Position numbers and translations under genes: made by a program. Below the pieces are notes generated by a model. The model was not told the DNA's origin. It worked only from the letters and a program-made list of their open reading frames with translations, and made no database searches. Shown piece by piece: positions 11,375 through 23,473 of a stretch of 64,000 nucleotides of DNA. The DNA is taken from the NCBI GenBank assembly GCA_003255025.1, contig QANY01013583.1, positions 1,853,194-1,917,193 of the forward strand, in the 5' to 3' direction. Origin of the DNA: Datisca glomerata (taxonomy: Eukaryota; Streptophyta; Magnoliopsida; Cucurbitales; Datiscaceae). The stretch's first letter is position 1, and every line of letters starts with the position of its first letter.

Positions 11375-11667
11375 TGATGAAACTCGATGGATCGAGAATC
11401 GAATTCTTAATTCATGGTGTTATGAGACATTATTCTTAACTCATGGTGTTATGAGACATTATTCTTAACTCACGGTGTTAAGAGACGTAAGAGATTTCCT
11501 CATAAAATACTTCATTAACCATTCATAAAAAATAACACTGCATTATATAGCACGCTAAATAAAAGATCTTCGACAACTTAGACCAACTGAAACTACTACA
11601 ACCGAAACTACAATAACCTCCCCAAATAACCAAACTAATGATTAACTAACATAATCATTCAATCACA
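11375..11667 (-). mobile_element. Probable 5' LTR of the gypsy relic, with three 29-bp repeats
   Basis: On the minus strand the segment starts TGTGATTGAATG and ends just before the primer-binding site. It includes a TATA-like GCTATATAATGCAG near 11538-11551. A 29-bp unit (ATTCTTAACTCATGGTGTTA plus 9 nt) is repeated three times at 11403-11488. No second LTR was found in the window, so the left part of the element is lost. Confidence 0.6.
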
Positions 11668-11712
11668 CGTTAGTATATTTGACCCGAGTACCGCACCGAA
11701 GCACACAATCAC

Positions 11713-12498
11713 CGTCCATCATTGGATGGATGATAATTGGTTGAATGAGAGGGTGAGTTGCTGCAGAGATGGGTGCTGGAAGAGGAGGCCTGCAACAGAG
11801 TCGTTAATTCGGTTTTGGCTCAAATCCTGTACTTGTAAATAAGCCAAATTTTTTAAATTTTCAGGCATTGTGCCTTCCTAAGTGTTGTTTCTCATCGAAA
11901 TTTGAACCAGGGAGGCCGGGAAGAAGCCGGAAGCTCGCCGGAAATGGCATTGTCACTAGCGTCTAAGTAGTAGTGATTCTAGAGAGCACCCAGTTTTGGG
12001 AACTCTCCCGTGAGCTTATTCCATTGAAGTTCCAGCCATTTTAGGCTCACGAGTTCGTTGAAACACGCTGGGATTGTTCCTTGAAAGCGGATGTTGTCTA
12101 GATACAGTTCTTCTAGGTTAGAGAGTGACTCAATCGAGGTAGGTATCTCGTCGGAAAATGGGTTACCTGACAGAACGAGCCTACGAAGCCGAGTCAGGTT
12201 GGAGAGCGGTCAGGAAGCGGACCGGAGAAGAAATTGTTTGAGAAGTCGATGGTTTCCAAGTAAGGGAGGTTGAAGGAAATGGTGAGAATGAGCTGGTGTA
12301 ACTCGCATGGTCAAGATGAGTTCTGTAACGCGACTCGTTCCTGAGACGACGAGGTCGCACCTGAAGCCGTAAGTGAATCGCCTCGGTCTCGGTGAACAGG
12401 CTGTGACATGGGTCAACCGTGAAGTCCCAGGAGCTCACACATGAACCTAGAGTCACTGAGTCACGGTCTAACCCGTTCTTAAACTCCTTCAAAACCAA
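11713..12498 (-). pseudogene. Leucine-rich-repeat protein relic
   Basis: The minus strand starts with VLKEFKNGLDRDSVTLGSC and SSWDFTVDPC, the usual N-terminal cap of plant LRR proteins. In shifting frames it continues through LRR units: a PLPD stretch, then NLEELYLDN, GTIPACFNELVSLKWLELQ, then GELPASS, then LQQLTLSFNQLSS near 11750. At least three frame changes and a stop near 11980 break it. No signal peptide, transmembrane segment or kinase was found. The gypsy LTR adjoins its 3' side, so the rest of the gene may have been removed or displaced by that insertion. Confidence 0.8.
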
Positions 12499-12667
12499 GG
12501 AAGGGAGGGGTATTTTTATATTTAAAAAAAATTACAGGGGTATAAAAATATAAAAAAAAATTAGAGATATATTTTAAATTTTAATCAAAGTACATGAGTA
12601 TATTTTACATTGTAACCTTCATATATCATGATATGCTAATCAATCTCTTAAAATGAGAACCTAATTA

Positions 12668-13413
12668 TATGGCATATTTGACACAGTTTAAACTTAAACT
12701 TTTAAGTTGTGACTTATTAAAATTTAACTTTAACATATAAGCTAAAATGTATTTGGCATATAAGCTAAAATGTATTTGGCACAGTTTATTTTAATTAACT
12801 TTAAGCTATAACTTATATCAAATTGATGTTTGACAAATAAATTATTTTAATTAAAATTACTTTAATATCTCTCTTAATCATATAGTTTACATTTAATTAA
12901 TTTATTTATCATATTTTTAAAATTATTAATCTAATTATTAATTCCGTAACCGGTAACAAATGGTTGGGGACAGGGTCGAGGCTTGTGCCGGTGTCGGGGT
13001 CGGGGCCAAGTCCGGTCAAGGTCACGCGCGGGTCTAATCAAGGTCGGGGGTGAGCCGTGGTCATGTCGAGGTCAGGGTCGGGACGGGCTGGGGTCAAGTC
13101 AGGTCGGGGTTGGGATCTGCGCGAGGCTAGGATCGGGTCGGGTTGATGATGAATGGCTAATAAATTATTTGTCTTGAAGAATAGAAGTATGTTCATGTAG
13201 GTTTTTTAAAAAGATAAGAGTAATTTTGATGATGTGAAAACATGAAAAAAAACTACATCAATTTAACTTAAAGCTTATTAGTTTTTTAACTTAAATAAGT
13301 TACTAGCTTATTTGAATAAATCACGTCAATGCCCTCTTAAAAATAAGTTATCTACTTATTTAAGCTATAAGTTATAAGCTATTACCTATAAGCTGAGTCA
13401 AACGGAACCATAA
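12668..13413. mobile_element. MITE with imperfect terminal inverted repeats
   Basis: The left end ATGGCATATTTGACACAGTT pairs with the right end AGCTGAGTCAAACGGAACCA as an imperfect inverted repeat of about 22 bp. Subterminal DNA on both sides is built from ATAAGCT/AACTTA words, and a 24-bp direct duplication lies near 12740-12785. The target-site duplication is not clear, so the superfamily is not assigned. The interior carries an unrelated GC-rich minisatellite. Confidence 0.6.
12965..13150 (+). repeat. GGTC-rich minisatellite inside the MITE
   Basis: About 185 bp made of GGTC, GGGTC and GGGGTC words (for example GTGTCGGGGTCGGGGCCAAG) in otherwise AT-rich DNA. The plus strand has many closely spaced G runs. 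A frame through it gives Gly/Arg-rich sequence with no family match. Confidence 0.7.
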
Positions 13414-14705
13414 TATTTTTTAATACTTATTTATACCATTAGACGTCACATATCTATCTTTATGGAATGAAATGAACACGCTCATTCTCTTTTCATAAAA
13501 AAAATAAAAAACATTATATATTGTAATGTGGGACAACAAATTACAAATACGAGTACTGAGAGTAGTTTAATAATATTGAAATTTTTTCTGCACAATACTT
13601 ACTCCCTCCATATGTAATTAATTTATTTGTACAAACCCTCCATAAATTTATATGAAATCCATGTAATAGAACCAATTATATGTAAATTTTTCCTGCTAAT
13701 GAACAAGATCCGTGAAGTGAAGTTGGTAAATTAGTAATAAAATATTTACCAACTTTCTATTACTTAAAATAAAATTTTGGACCGACTGTCTGATGAAATG
13801 CATCATATTGGCTAACAAACTTAGATAAAAGTGTTAAATGGCGGTGCATGCAACAACACTAGTAACCAACTAACCAAGTAGCTTAGGCTTATTAAACCCG
13901 TGATGATAATAAATGCTGGCTCGTAATATTTCAAAATTCTCAATCTCAATCTATTGAATTTGGTTCTCAGTTAGCTAATGGAAACATACCTGGCAACTGG
14001 CATCTACTTAATAAATACAAGATAGGGCAGATAGGTTAGGTGTTACATCTCAATGTTTGAGTAAATTTTATCTAAGACAGCTGCAAATATAATGTTCAAA
14101 GCTGTTAACTGTTTTTTTTTTCAAACTTATAAATTCGAAAGAGAATTGATAAAATAATGTGACTTAAACCACGACATCGTGAGAAATGATGTCAGGATTA
14201 ACCATTTTTACCAATTTATCTTGTCATCTATAAAGTGAACCTGTTTTTTGTTTGGGTGGAAAAGATAAGTTTAATGAAAGAAAAAAAACAAAAGTTCAAA
14301 AGTTTTGGTGAATCTAACCTATCAAATAAATTTAAAAGTTATAACCCAAAAAAATTCCATCAAAAAATACAAAAACAAATATGTGCAAAACGAACATGCT
14401 CAACACATAAATTAAGATTTAAGGGGAAAAGGGGGGGTCGTACTTTCTAGAGTTTACAAGAGAAAGGAAGAAAAACTCAATAAGAAATGTTAAAATTAAA
14501 ATAACAAGGAAAAGTTAAATCTAGCAGACTACTACATATACCAAAAAATCTAAGGCATTCCACTTTACAGTTCACCCACTAGCTTTATCCTCCGAACAAC
14601 TGGGAATGAGACTTAGAATTTAAACTATCTAAATATCAAATTGAACACCAAGGCTCTCAACCACTCTCTCACTCTCCCAGTTTTGTGTATGTCCATATAT
14701 TTTCA
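13414..14705. other. Spacer, no gene recognised
   Basis: AT-rich DNA between the MITE and the 3' end of the ERD2-like gene. The part at 14460-14709 probably contains the 3' UTR of that gene. No convincing coding frame. Confidence 0.35.
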
Positions 14706-14709
14706 TAAA

Positions 14710-17700
14710 TTACACCACTCCGGATGGGAGGCGTAGAACAAGCTGTCCACCAACGAGGCTGCATACAGAGTGACAAAATACAACAATGTGATTATAAAAA
14801 AAGAGTGTAATATGGATAGACATTCAGTTGAATAAGCTCAGACTGATTGCTCTTTAAAATCTAGGTGTTGAGGAGAGGAGTGTTAAAGTCTTATAAACAA
14901 GCACAAAATGGCCATATCCAAGTGATGGATGTAGTACATTGAAAGGTCATCTTACATACCTCTTGACATAGTAGTAGCAAAAGTCGGCGAGGATGAAAGT
15001 CTGGATGATTTCGGAGAGGAGGACCATAGAAGGCCAAAATCCATAACCCAGTGCCGTTAATAGACGTCCATGTGTATCCAATACCTTAAATAATTAACAT
15101 ATCATAATCGCATGTTAACAATATATATGAGTTAAAACAAGAAATGATGCTTCTATTTCCTTCTTTATTAGACTTAGAAATTTATGAAGATACCATCAAG
15201 TATAAAAATCCACGGCGAGGCGACCGGACTGTGAATTGTACGTTCGGAAGTCCGGATTGGACTGTACTAATTCAATTAGATTGGATTGTTCTGGCCTGTA
15301 CTGGATTGTACAGTACTGTTTAATATTGTCATGTGTTTGGTACAGGATTGAATAAGAAAACTACACTAGATATCAGAGATTTGCTAAATACTGATTAAAA
15401 AGTACATTATAAGTATTGTATTTATAATTCTAGTTATTAACATTCAATATTTTATCTTCTAATAAGGACATTCAATATTTTTTAATATCTGATATCAACT
15501 ATTTATTGTAAAAAAAAACGTTAAGATATATCAGTAAACCTGGAGGACCCAATGTGCGCAACTCAAGAACCTTGCAACTCCAAGGGCAAATACATAGTGT
15601 GCTGTGAACGGCTCAACAATCTGGGGAAAAGGAGAAAAGTTATGTGCACAAAAAAATAGTCAAAGAGAAGTTTTTCTAAAGGAAAGCAAAGACTAAACAC
15701 TGGAAATCTTTTCTTGGGTAAGAAAACAGGTTGAATCCAATTTAAATAAGGATGAATTGATAGAATGTACTATACCTTTGTGTTCTGCATGACTCGTAGC
15801 TGAGGTAGTACTGAAACAGCTTCAAGATAAACACAAAAAGCCCAAGCAATTCTGTTAATAAAATGATGCTGAGTTGAAGGATGAATAACTAAGGATAGGA
15901 GAGCACAAGGTATCACCTAAATCACGGGGAAAAAGAAGTTAAATTAGAAGAGACAGCAAAAGTTAAATACAACAAGCCAATGGTAAAGATCAAATCAAAG
16001 ACTCAAACCAGTTTCTCTGACGTGTTTTGTGTGATAAAAGAGACCAACCGAATAGTGTTTAAACGAAAGTCAGTCAATTAAGATGTAGAATCGTATCTTC
16101 GATTGAATTATGACTAGAGTTAAACAAAATGACTATGATGAAATCTAAACAGAATCAAGGAAAAAATATAAAAATTGTATCCATCTCTCTCTGTTTGCTT
16201 GTGTATTGCAATTTCTTCTCACAACCGAAAAGGAAAGCTTAGGCACCAAGATTGTCACAACCCTTGTGCTTTTAACATAAACCTGATTTAAAGCGATCTG
16301 AAGAATCCATTGTACTTTATCCAACACAGGTTCAACCTTGATCAAGTTGAGTTTAGATTGTATGCCCAATCATTCAACATCCCTCTAGCTAAATGTTTAA
16401 GTGTGAAGTTGAATGAAGACTAAGCGATAAAACCAGTGACCCATTTCTAAAGACCAAATCAAATGAAACATCTCATTTCTAAAGATGCATGTTCCTGTTC
16501 CTAATGCGTGTCTCAGGGAATATCCAATAAAAAACTTTAAAGTACTCAATTTAACTGCAAAAAACAATTGAGAAACAAAATTCCATTGATGCCGCCCTTG
16601 TTCCTCAACAAACTTCAACCAAACAACAGAACTGACCTTAATAAAAGTAGATCAAAGGGTAGGTGAACTAATTGCCAAAGGCCCAAACCCACAACGGAAA
16701 TGGCCTAACCCTCAACAGCACAATAACAAATGACATAGAATGGAATTAAAAATGTGGAAATCAGGACTTTGCAGAAGTTCAAACTTCCATCTTACAGAAA
16801 CAAAATGACAAAAAATCTGAGAAATCACTCAACAATAAGAAATCTGTGTCGATTAAGAGTTCACGTGGTACTATTTATTGATTCTTCAACATGAATACGG
16901 TACCGGATACTAATATCAATTTGGTTCATTATGCTTCAAACAAAAATGGTATCCAATTACTGAAGAAGTCTCTAACATCCTCATCCGCCAACCAACTTCA
17001 TATCCAAACATCCACTGAGGCAGCACAGGAGGCAGCTCCCAGGAGTTAGACGAAAAGAACCGATTAGAGCAAATAGCTAAAGAATCAAAGTAGAAAAGAG
17101 GATTCAGTATGCAATTCTCACATCTCGAAGCAAGAGAGATCCGACCATTCAAATTATTCCCCACATGTCTTGAGCAGAAATGAAACAATACAGGAACTTT
17201 TCTTAATCAGTAAATGAAACAAGGCAGATATTGCTGAAAACTCACCACATAGTATATAGCAAAATTGTCTTTGTCCTCCATGTAACTGGATTTCAGCCTA
17301 AAACGAATCATATAAATAACCCAAAGCGTAGTCACCAAGGTAGCTGAATCAAGTAATGTATGTATATCATATTCCATGACGAAACTGCAATAGAGTCTAA
17401 CAGCAAGAAATATTGCCGTTAGTTCCTGCGATTTAAGTGAAAGCCCTGGAAATAATCACGCTAAAGTCATTAGAATTAGTCGCAATATTAACAGGCAGAT
17501 CCAATCTCAGATCAATACATAAAAGAAAGGGGACGGAAATTCTAAACCAAATCATATCCAAATTCAGAAAAATAAGTTCGTCGATAGAAAAGCAAAATTT
17601 AACCTTGAAAATACCAATTACAAGCAAGAACAGTGATAACACAGTGTCCCAATCTATCAAACCCTTAAACTTTCCACATATAACTCTAATTCAAAGAAAT

Positions 17701-18004
17701 GAGATCAGTACTTTAAAAAAAGCTTCGACAATGAGAAAACAAGAATTATCAAAGAAACCCTAGAATATTTTACCAATGTACCTGCACAAGTCCTCTCCTT
17801 CATGAGCTTGTAAATGAGTACGGAGATTCCGAGGGCGTGAACAGCCTCAGCTGCCACGAAAAGATTGTCGTGATCGTGAACAACCATGCGGAGAAACACA
17901 AGAGCGGCCATGCCCGACACCACAGCCAGAAAAGCCTTCATCTTAGGGGGTTGCCGGCGAAGCCATGTCGCCACGGCCTGGATCGGTCTCTTGGGTGCCT
18001 TCAT
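14710..18004 (-). CDS. ERD2-like seven-membrane-span protein (ER lumen protein-retaining receptor family)
   Basis: Six exons join in frame with GT-AG introns: 17782-18004, 17246-17445, 15776-15916, 15540-15620, 14960-15084 and 14710-14758. They total 819 nt and encode 272 residues. The protein starts MKAPKRPIQAVATWLRRQPP, then has a first membrane span (AFLAVVSGMAALVFL) and the HDHDNLFVAAEAVHALGISV block, then LSLKSQELTAIFLAVRLYC. Later blocks include HPSTQHHFINRIAWAFCVYL and VLPQLRVMQNTKIVEPFTAH; the end is LVLRLPSGVV. This is the plant-specific longer class, about 55 residues longer at the N terminus than the roughly 215-residue true K/HDEL receptors that return ER residents from the Golgi. 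The function of the long class is less certain; receptor activity here is inferred from family only. Six short coding exons and the large first introns are typical. Confidence 0.95.
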
Positions 18005-19560
18005 TTATGTCTCTCTCGCTCTCTGATGTGGTGGTGGTAAAGTGCGATCCGTTTTGTCTGTTGTGCCTGCGGCTTTGGCTGGCTGGTTAAAGTGGGGTAA
18101 AGAGTGAACCGGAGAGCCATGTGAGATCGAACAATGCAATCTGTGGAGGAATTGAATTGGAACACGTGTGCTATTGGTGAGCGGCATTTGGTTTCGGTGG
18201 AAAGGCTGTCTTTCGACTGACCATACAGTGATTAATCCTAATATTAACCAATTGAGATTCTCTGCCGTTGGAAACCAACGGCAGGGGACAGCTCTATGAT
18301 CATAGACCGTTCGATTAGATCTAAATGATTTAGATCATATTAAATTTTATCTAGAAAATAAATAAAAATTATTTATTTTTTACATTTGATGTAAATCATC
18401 TAGATCTATTTGACAACTGAGATCTATTTGCAGATGATTCCTATCCTGATATAACTAGTCCCACCGGTCAACCACAACTTTTTAGCAATGTGAAACAACA
18501 ATTCCACTTTGCCTAACCTTATCATTTTGTAATAATAAGACTTATTTTCTTAGAGGTAACAACAATTCCACTATAATAGTTGCTTTATATATGTTTTGAA
18601 TTTAGTTTCCTTTGCTTTTTTTCCTAGAGCATTTTAGTTGAGAAACTAAACTATAAATGACAATCTGAGTTTTTAGTGATTTTAGATTTTTCATTTGTAC
18701 AAATATTAATTTGTGAATGTAAAATAGTCATTGAAATTCTTGATGTTTCTAGAGTTTGGACATTTTAGTCACAAAATTTTAAAATTTGACACTATTGATC
18801 TCTAAATTCTTAGTCTCTAACTTTGAAAAGAGGCATGTTACATGGAGTTAGTCTAGTTGGCAATAGGAGGTGCTACATTTCAATATCAATCAGGGTCTAT
18901 TCGTGTGGGAAGTACTATGACAGCTTAAAAACTCTTAATTGCACAAAGTCGATGTGCGAGAGTGCACCTTTAAGATCGTCAAGATGAGACTGGTCAAGTT
19001 CCACATAAGCTAACCTAAACACATTGATCTTAAAATTGAAAAAAATTAAAAGAAGAATATGTAATCTATCTATATAAAAATGAAAAATGTAAAAAAAATC
19101 AATTTTTCAGCTTATGCTGCAAAAATGACTGGAGAGCTGTTTTTATATAAAAATTTTCGAAAATGACCGAAGCAAATAATTTATGTACGGAAATTATACA
19201 AATAAAATAAATATATTTACATTTACGCTTATGTAATTGCTAAATAAATTATTTAATCCAAAAAAATTTATAAAAAAAATATTTTCTAATCTTTTTTATA
19301 ATTTGAGCTAAAAGGCTGTCATTTTTACAGTTTACAGAAAAATGAATGTCTGTACAGTTTTAGGCCCACGGGCCAATGAACCCTGACTTTTCCTAGATGA
19401 AGACCAAACGCATTAGCCGTACCAATGGCCCAATGGTCTCCAATTTAAAAGGAAGGAAGGAAACAAGCGTATTTTAGTAATATACAAGTACACCCTCTTC
19501 TTAAAGTACGCCGAAACTCGACCGTTGATATTCCGGATTGCTACCTAATATACCTTCCTG
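18005..19560. other. Divergent intergenic region between the ERD2-like and coiled-coil genes
   Basis: The right edge of the ERD2-like gene faces the left edge of the next gene, so both promoters lie here. A perfect hairpin occurs at 18262-18284. Around 18840-18960 an A-box-like TAGTCTAGTTGG resembles a SINE head, but no B box was found. GGCCCA-type words occur at about 19362-19375 and 19430. Confidence 0.45.
18262..18284. repeat. Perfect 10-bp hairpin
   Basis: CTGCCGTTGG, a 3-nt loop AAA, and CCAACGGCAG form a perfect stem-loop upstream of the ERD2-like gene. It may be the tip of an old MITE or a simple palindrome. Its AACGG core also resembles MYB sites. Confidence 0.7.
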
Positions 19561-19567
19561 CTCGCCT

Positions 19568-19578
19568 TCCAACGGTCT
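19568..19578 (+). promoter_or_regulatory. MSA-like element upstream of the coiled-coil gene
   Basis: TCCAACGGTCT matches the plant mitosis-specific activator consensus (YCYAACGGYYA) at 10 of 11 positions. A second AACGGT core lies on the opposite strand at 19521-19528. MSA elements bind three-repeat MYB factors and drive G2/M expression. Here the function is inferred from sequence and position only. Confidence 0.4.
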
Positions 19579-19616
19579 TGTTTAGCTATTTCGCTCAGTA
19601 CCATCTTCAATCAACA

Positions 19617-21579
19617 ATGGGTACAATCAAGCGCTTGAAATGCTCTTCTGAACGCAAAAATTGGGACAAAATATTCAACGCTTTGGTAAAAATGCTGCAG
19701 ACCCAACAGATACAGCTCGAAAACCTTGTCAAGGAGCCAAAACTTCTCGAAGATCGAGTTAGAATGCAACATGATCGATGGGTATCCGATATTCGTCTTT
19801 ACGAAGATCGTACCTCCCAGGTATTTGATTTTGTCAGTGTGGAGTTTGTAATTCTAAGGCGATTTCCAGAATCTTGATTTTGGGGGAAGTTTTAGGGTTT
19901 CTAAATTCTAACGAATTACGATGTTCTTCTGATTTCCTGTGAAGATGAAGAGGGAATTGGCTTTGCAAGATATGGAACGCTCGCTTGAAGCCTCAAAGTC
20001 GGATTTGGTTATGGGATTGAAGCAAAGAGATGCGTATCTCCGCCAATTGAAATTAGGTTAGTAATTTTCTATTTCGCTTGTTGCTAATTAGTAAATACTC
20101 CGAACAAAGAGAGGAAAATAAGAATTTTTCAAAAAAATTCTTATTGTCATCCTAATTACAGACCCGGATGTTATTTTCAAAATCTTGTGTCTCATAATCT
20201 CACCATGCTCCTTGGCTTCATGTTTATCTATTCAGAATATTCAGATAGTGAGTTGGAAGATTTCAAAGCGATGTTCAACCTTCTCTTGCACAAATCCTCC
20301 GATCCACTTGTACGGTTCTTGCATTCTGATGAAATTCTTTATGGGTTTATGTTGGATTTTTCTTTCCTGATCTTTCAGTTAGTTGCAGGGTAGTAATATG
20401 AAGACCAATAAAATCACAGATGAAGAAGAGAGACAAAATAAGATATTGGAAGGTGAAATGAAGAGATTAAAGCATGAATACGAAAAGCTTGCTTCAGAAA
20501 ATAGCTCTGAAGTGTCTGCTCTATTGGCGGAGAAGAAATTTGCATGGAATCAGTTAAACGTTATGGAAAATGATTATACGAGCATATTAAAAAGCAAGGA
20601 TTCGGAGGTTCAACTAGCGAAGCAGAAGATAGAGAAACTTCTTACCAATGTGGAGCAGCTAGGTCATCTGAATAGTGAAAAGGATGGTATCATTGCATCA
20701 TTAAAAAACCAATTGGAAAATATGGAGGCTGACTCAAGTAAATTAAAAGATGAAATTTCCAGACTGTCACATGAGTTGGAAATACGAAAAAAGACGCCCG
20801 GTGCTTCTGTAACTCCTTTTTTAAACAGATGCATGATGGGAGCTAAAACGTCTACCTTGGAACGCAAGAAAACCGGGAAGAACAGAAGTTGTATTGCTGT
20901 GAAGAAAGAGTCATTTTCTGCACAAGATCCTCAATCGATAAAGGACTCTGAAAAGGTACTTGTCACTTAAGCTTAAATTTCGTATATTGAAACCCATATA
21001 TCTTGATTATCATGTGTTCGAACTTCAGTTATCCTTTATCCTATTTTTTGCTAAAAGTAATACATATTTCTTGATACATTCTTAACTCTGCTAATGGTTT
21101 ATAAGATATAGTTAACTTGGCAAATATATGAGTCGAGGAGTTGGCCTTTGTATTATGTGATTAAATCAAATTTTGATATATAACAGACTAGTAGGCCTTC
21201 ACATCCTTTATATGTCTTGCAAGTGGTATGTAGAAACTGGTTGTTTTGTGGACTTAATATGAATCATTCATACCACTGTGAAATTATAACCGTTGTTTTG
21301 TTCGTAAAAGACGCCTTGAATATTGGGTACCTAATTTGTAGAGTAATTCTGCACAAGAATATCATGTATCTTTCTCTACCTTGAAATGTTTATTGGTTTT
21401 TACCAGTAAATAGCATATGAATAATCTGTATCATTTCAACATTATTCATTGTCCTTTGATTGTATACATAGGGAAGCGGAAGTTCAGATAGGAAAAGAGG
21501 TGGAACGGAAGTTTCAGACACCCCAAGATTATTTTCATCTAATTTCGTGGTGCCGAAATTGAAGAGTCGTGTTGTGTAA
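19617..21579 (+). CDS. Plant coiled-coil protein of unknown function
   Basis: Five exons join in frame with GT-AG introns: 19617-19820, 19945-20056, 20236-20309, 20389-20955 and 21472-21579, giving 354 residues. The start ATG is the first in the frame that leads into conserved-looking sequence (MGTIKRLKCSSERKNWDKIF). Residues about 20-130 and 135-265 are rich in Glu, Lys and Leu in heptad-like spacing, indicating long coiled coils (for example NKILEGEMKRLKHEYEKLAS). The C-terminal 100 residues are basic and end in a short hydrophobic-basic block, RLFSSNFVVPKLKSRVV, that looks like a conserved tail motif. I do not recognise a named family. MSA-like sites upstream suggest, but do not prove, a cell-division role. 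A filament- or microtubule-associated scaffold is one possibility. Confidence 0.85.
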
Positions 21580-23225
21580 AATGTTGATATACATAGACCC
21601 TTTCCACCATATTCCTTCATGGTGTGGAGAAGGCAACAGCAACCAGTACAGGAAGGAAAGTAACATACATCAGTACAGAGAGGCATCATAGAATGACCTG
21701 CTAGTGTACTCGTATAAGCACGTGGGTATGGGCGACTGTAGCTAGCATCACTCTCTTTTTCTATGTACATTGTTTCACATTTCACCGTTTGCTTTTGTTA
21801 TATTTTTATTTGCCTTCATTGTTATGTAAACTTCTCTGGTGATCCAATTTGGTCAGTTCTAACTATTCTTTTTAATTAATTAAACTCTCTCTCTCGAATC
21901 ACTGTATAGATTTATACTCTTCTAATGCAAAGATCTTTGAGTTCTTATTATACTCACTTCTCACCATTCTTACCTTTGATCATTTCAATGTTTTTTAACA
22001 AACTTGTAAACTTCAGTTAATTATAAGGTGCTTTGTGCCCTATGAAAATATATATGTATGACAAACAAACTACTAAATTTGTCCTAATTATGAACATTTT
22101 ACAAAGAGCGTGTATTGCGCTTCATGCAGTCGTGAGTTAGAACCTTCATACATAAGTTGACTCTAATTTATCAATCTAGCTCCTCTTAAAGTTTAATTTT
22201 TGTTACTAAAAGTCTATTTTTATTGGTACCAAATTCAAATTGAAAAGGTATATGATATCTACGTTTTTTTTTATTTTATGATGTGCAAATAAAAAAAATC
22301 AGTCAAACCCACTTCGATCAAATTATTAGCCTTGAAAACGAATCACTTGATAAGAGTCCTGTTTAAGATTAGATTAGATTTAAAATCCTTAGATATACTA
22401 CGGCAACTTTTAATTTGAAATTTGCGGAAAAAATTAAGGAACAATGTCAAGAAAAAAGATAGGATAAAGCTACATTTATACTTAAAGTTTGTGACGAAAA
22501 AACAACGCTCAGTATCTGTCCAAACTTTAATCAAATACTGTTACTATTTAGCGTTAGTAGTAATTTTACGCTATTAAGTAATTGATCAAATTTTTTAAAT
22601 ACTAATCTATTTTTGTTATAAAAAAATAAAAAAATAAATTATTATCACATCATTTTGTCACTTAAAATTTGATGAATTATTTGATAACTCAAAAATTATT
22701 CTTAGAGTTAGACAGTTTGCAATCTACTCTCCCTCATACTAAAAAAACTATACAATTCAGTATTTGTAAGGTACAGTAGTTGTTTTTGTATTACAGATTT
22801 TACATTCGAATGGACAGAAAAATAGCTCTTATACTATACACGAGTTGTACAGTAGAATTCTCCACAAAACAATATATAACCAAAGTGAAAAAAAAACACA
22901 AAAGAACAGAAAAAAGATAGAAATAATTTTTTGTTCCTAAAGATACTAATTAAGCAGCAAAAAGTAGATATCAGCGACAATTACAAAAAAAGATCGAAGG
23001 CCTTAAATTACCAAATAAAGGAATAAATCCCAGATTAAATTATCATTTGAAAGCCACGCTCCTTAGATGCGCCTCATAATTCAAGACATTGCAATTCCCC
23101 ACTAGTTTGATATATTGTGAACCTCTCTCTAATTTGGAGACTGAGACCTCTCATCAAATTTCCTTTTTTTTTTTTTAAGAAAACCGTCTTTCAATTCTTC
23201 ACTCTCTTCCGCTGACCCATCAAAG
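21580..23225. other. 3' UTR and spacer, no gene recognised
   Basis: The first 250 bp are probably the 3' UTR of the coiled-coil gene. The rest is AT-rich. The segment near 22100-22200 has a faint tRNA-like layout but no clear B box. No coding region is supported. Confidence 0.35.
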
Positions 23226-23232
23226 TGGGCAT

Positions 23233-23277
23233 AAACCCTAGACTCTCCTCAATCTTCATCCTTAAAGGACACGTGTC
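23233..23277 (+). promoter_or_regulatory. Telo-box and G-box/ABRE pair upstream of the EAR-motif gene
   Basis: AAACCCTA at 23233-23240 is a telo-box core. GACACGTGTC at 23268-23277 is a 10-bp palindrome containing the CACGTG G-box, the binding core of bZIP and bHLH factors. Both lie 200-240 bp upstream of the ATG at 23474, before a CT-rich leader at 23330-23385. Confidence 0.5.
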
Positions 23278-23416
23278 ACAAGCCTCTACCTCTGCCATTA
23301 TAAGCGAAAACCCTGTCTCCAAGCAAACACCCTCTCAAACCTCTCTCCCTCTCTCTCTTTTCTCTCTCTTTTCTCTCATCATTCTTCTTGTTCGCTCTGC
23401 AAGTTCTGCGCTGCTA

Positions 23417-23431
23417 ATGGGAATTCAGTAG
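23417..23431 (+). CDS. Four-codon upstream ORF
   Basis: ATG GGA ATT CAG TAG lies 42 nt upstream of the main start codon in the presumed 5' leader. It could reduce translation of the main frame. Whether the transcript includes it depends on the transcription start, which is not known. Confidence 0.35.
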   Translation: MGIQ

Positions 23432-23473
23432 ACCTCTACATTGAAGAGAGAGCGAAAGGAGAGGGAAGAGAAG

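Noticed and set aside
12983..13177. Gly/Arg-rich frame resembling an RNA-binding protein
   Set aside because: It is a by-product of the GGTC minisatellite inside a MITE.
18840..18960. Possible SINE head upstream of the coiled-coil gene
   Set aside because: The A-box-like word is present but no B box follows at the right distance.
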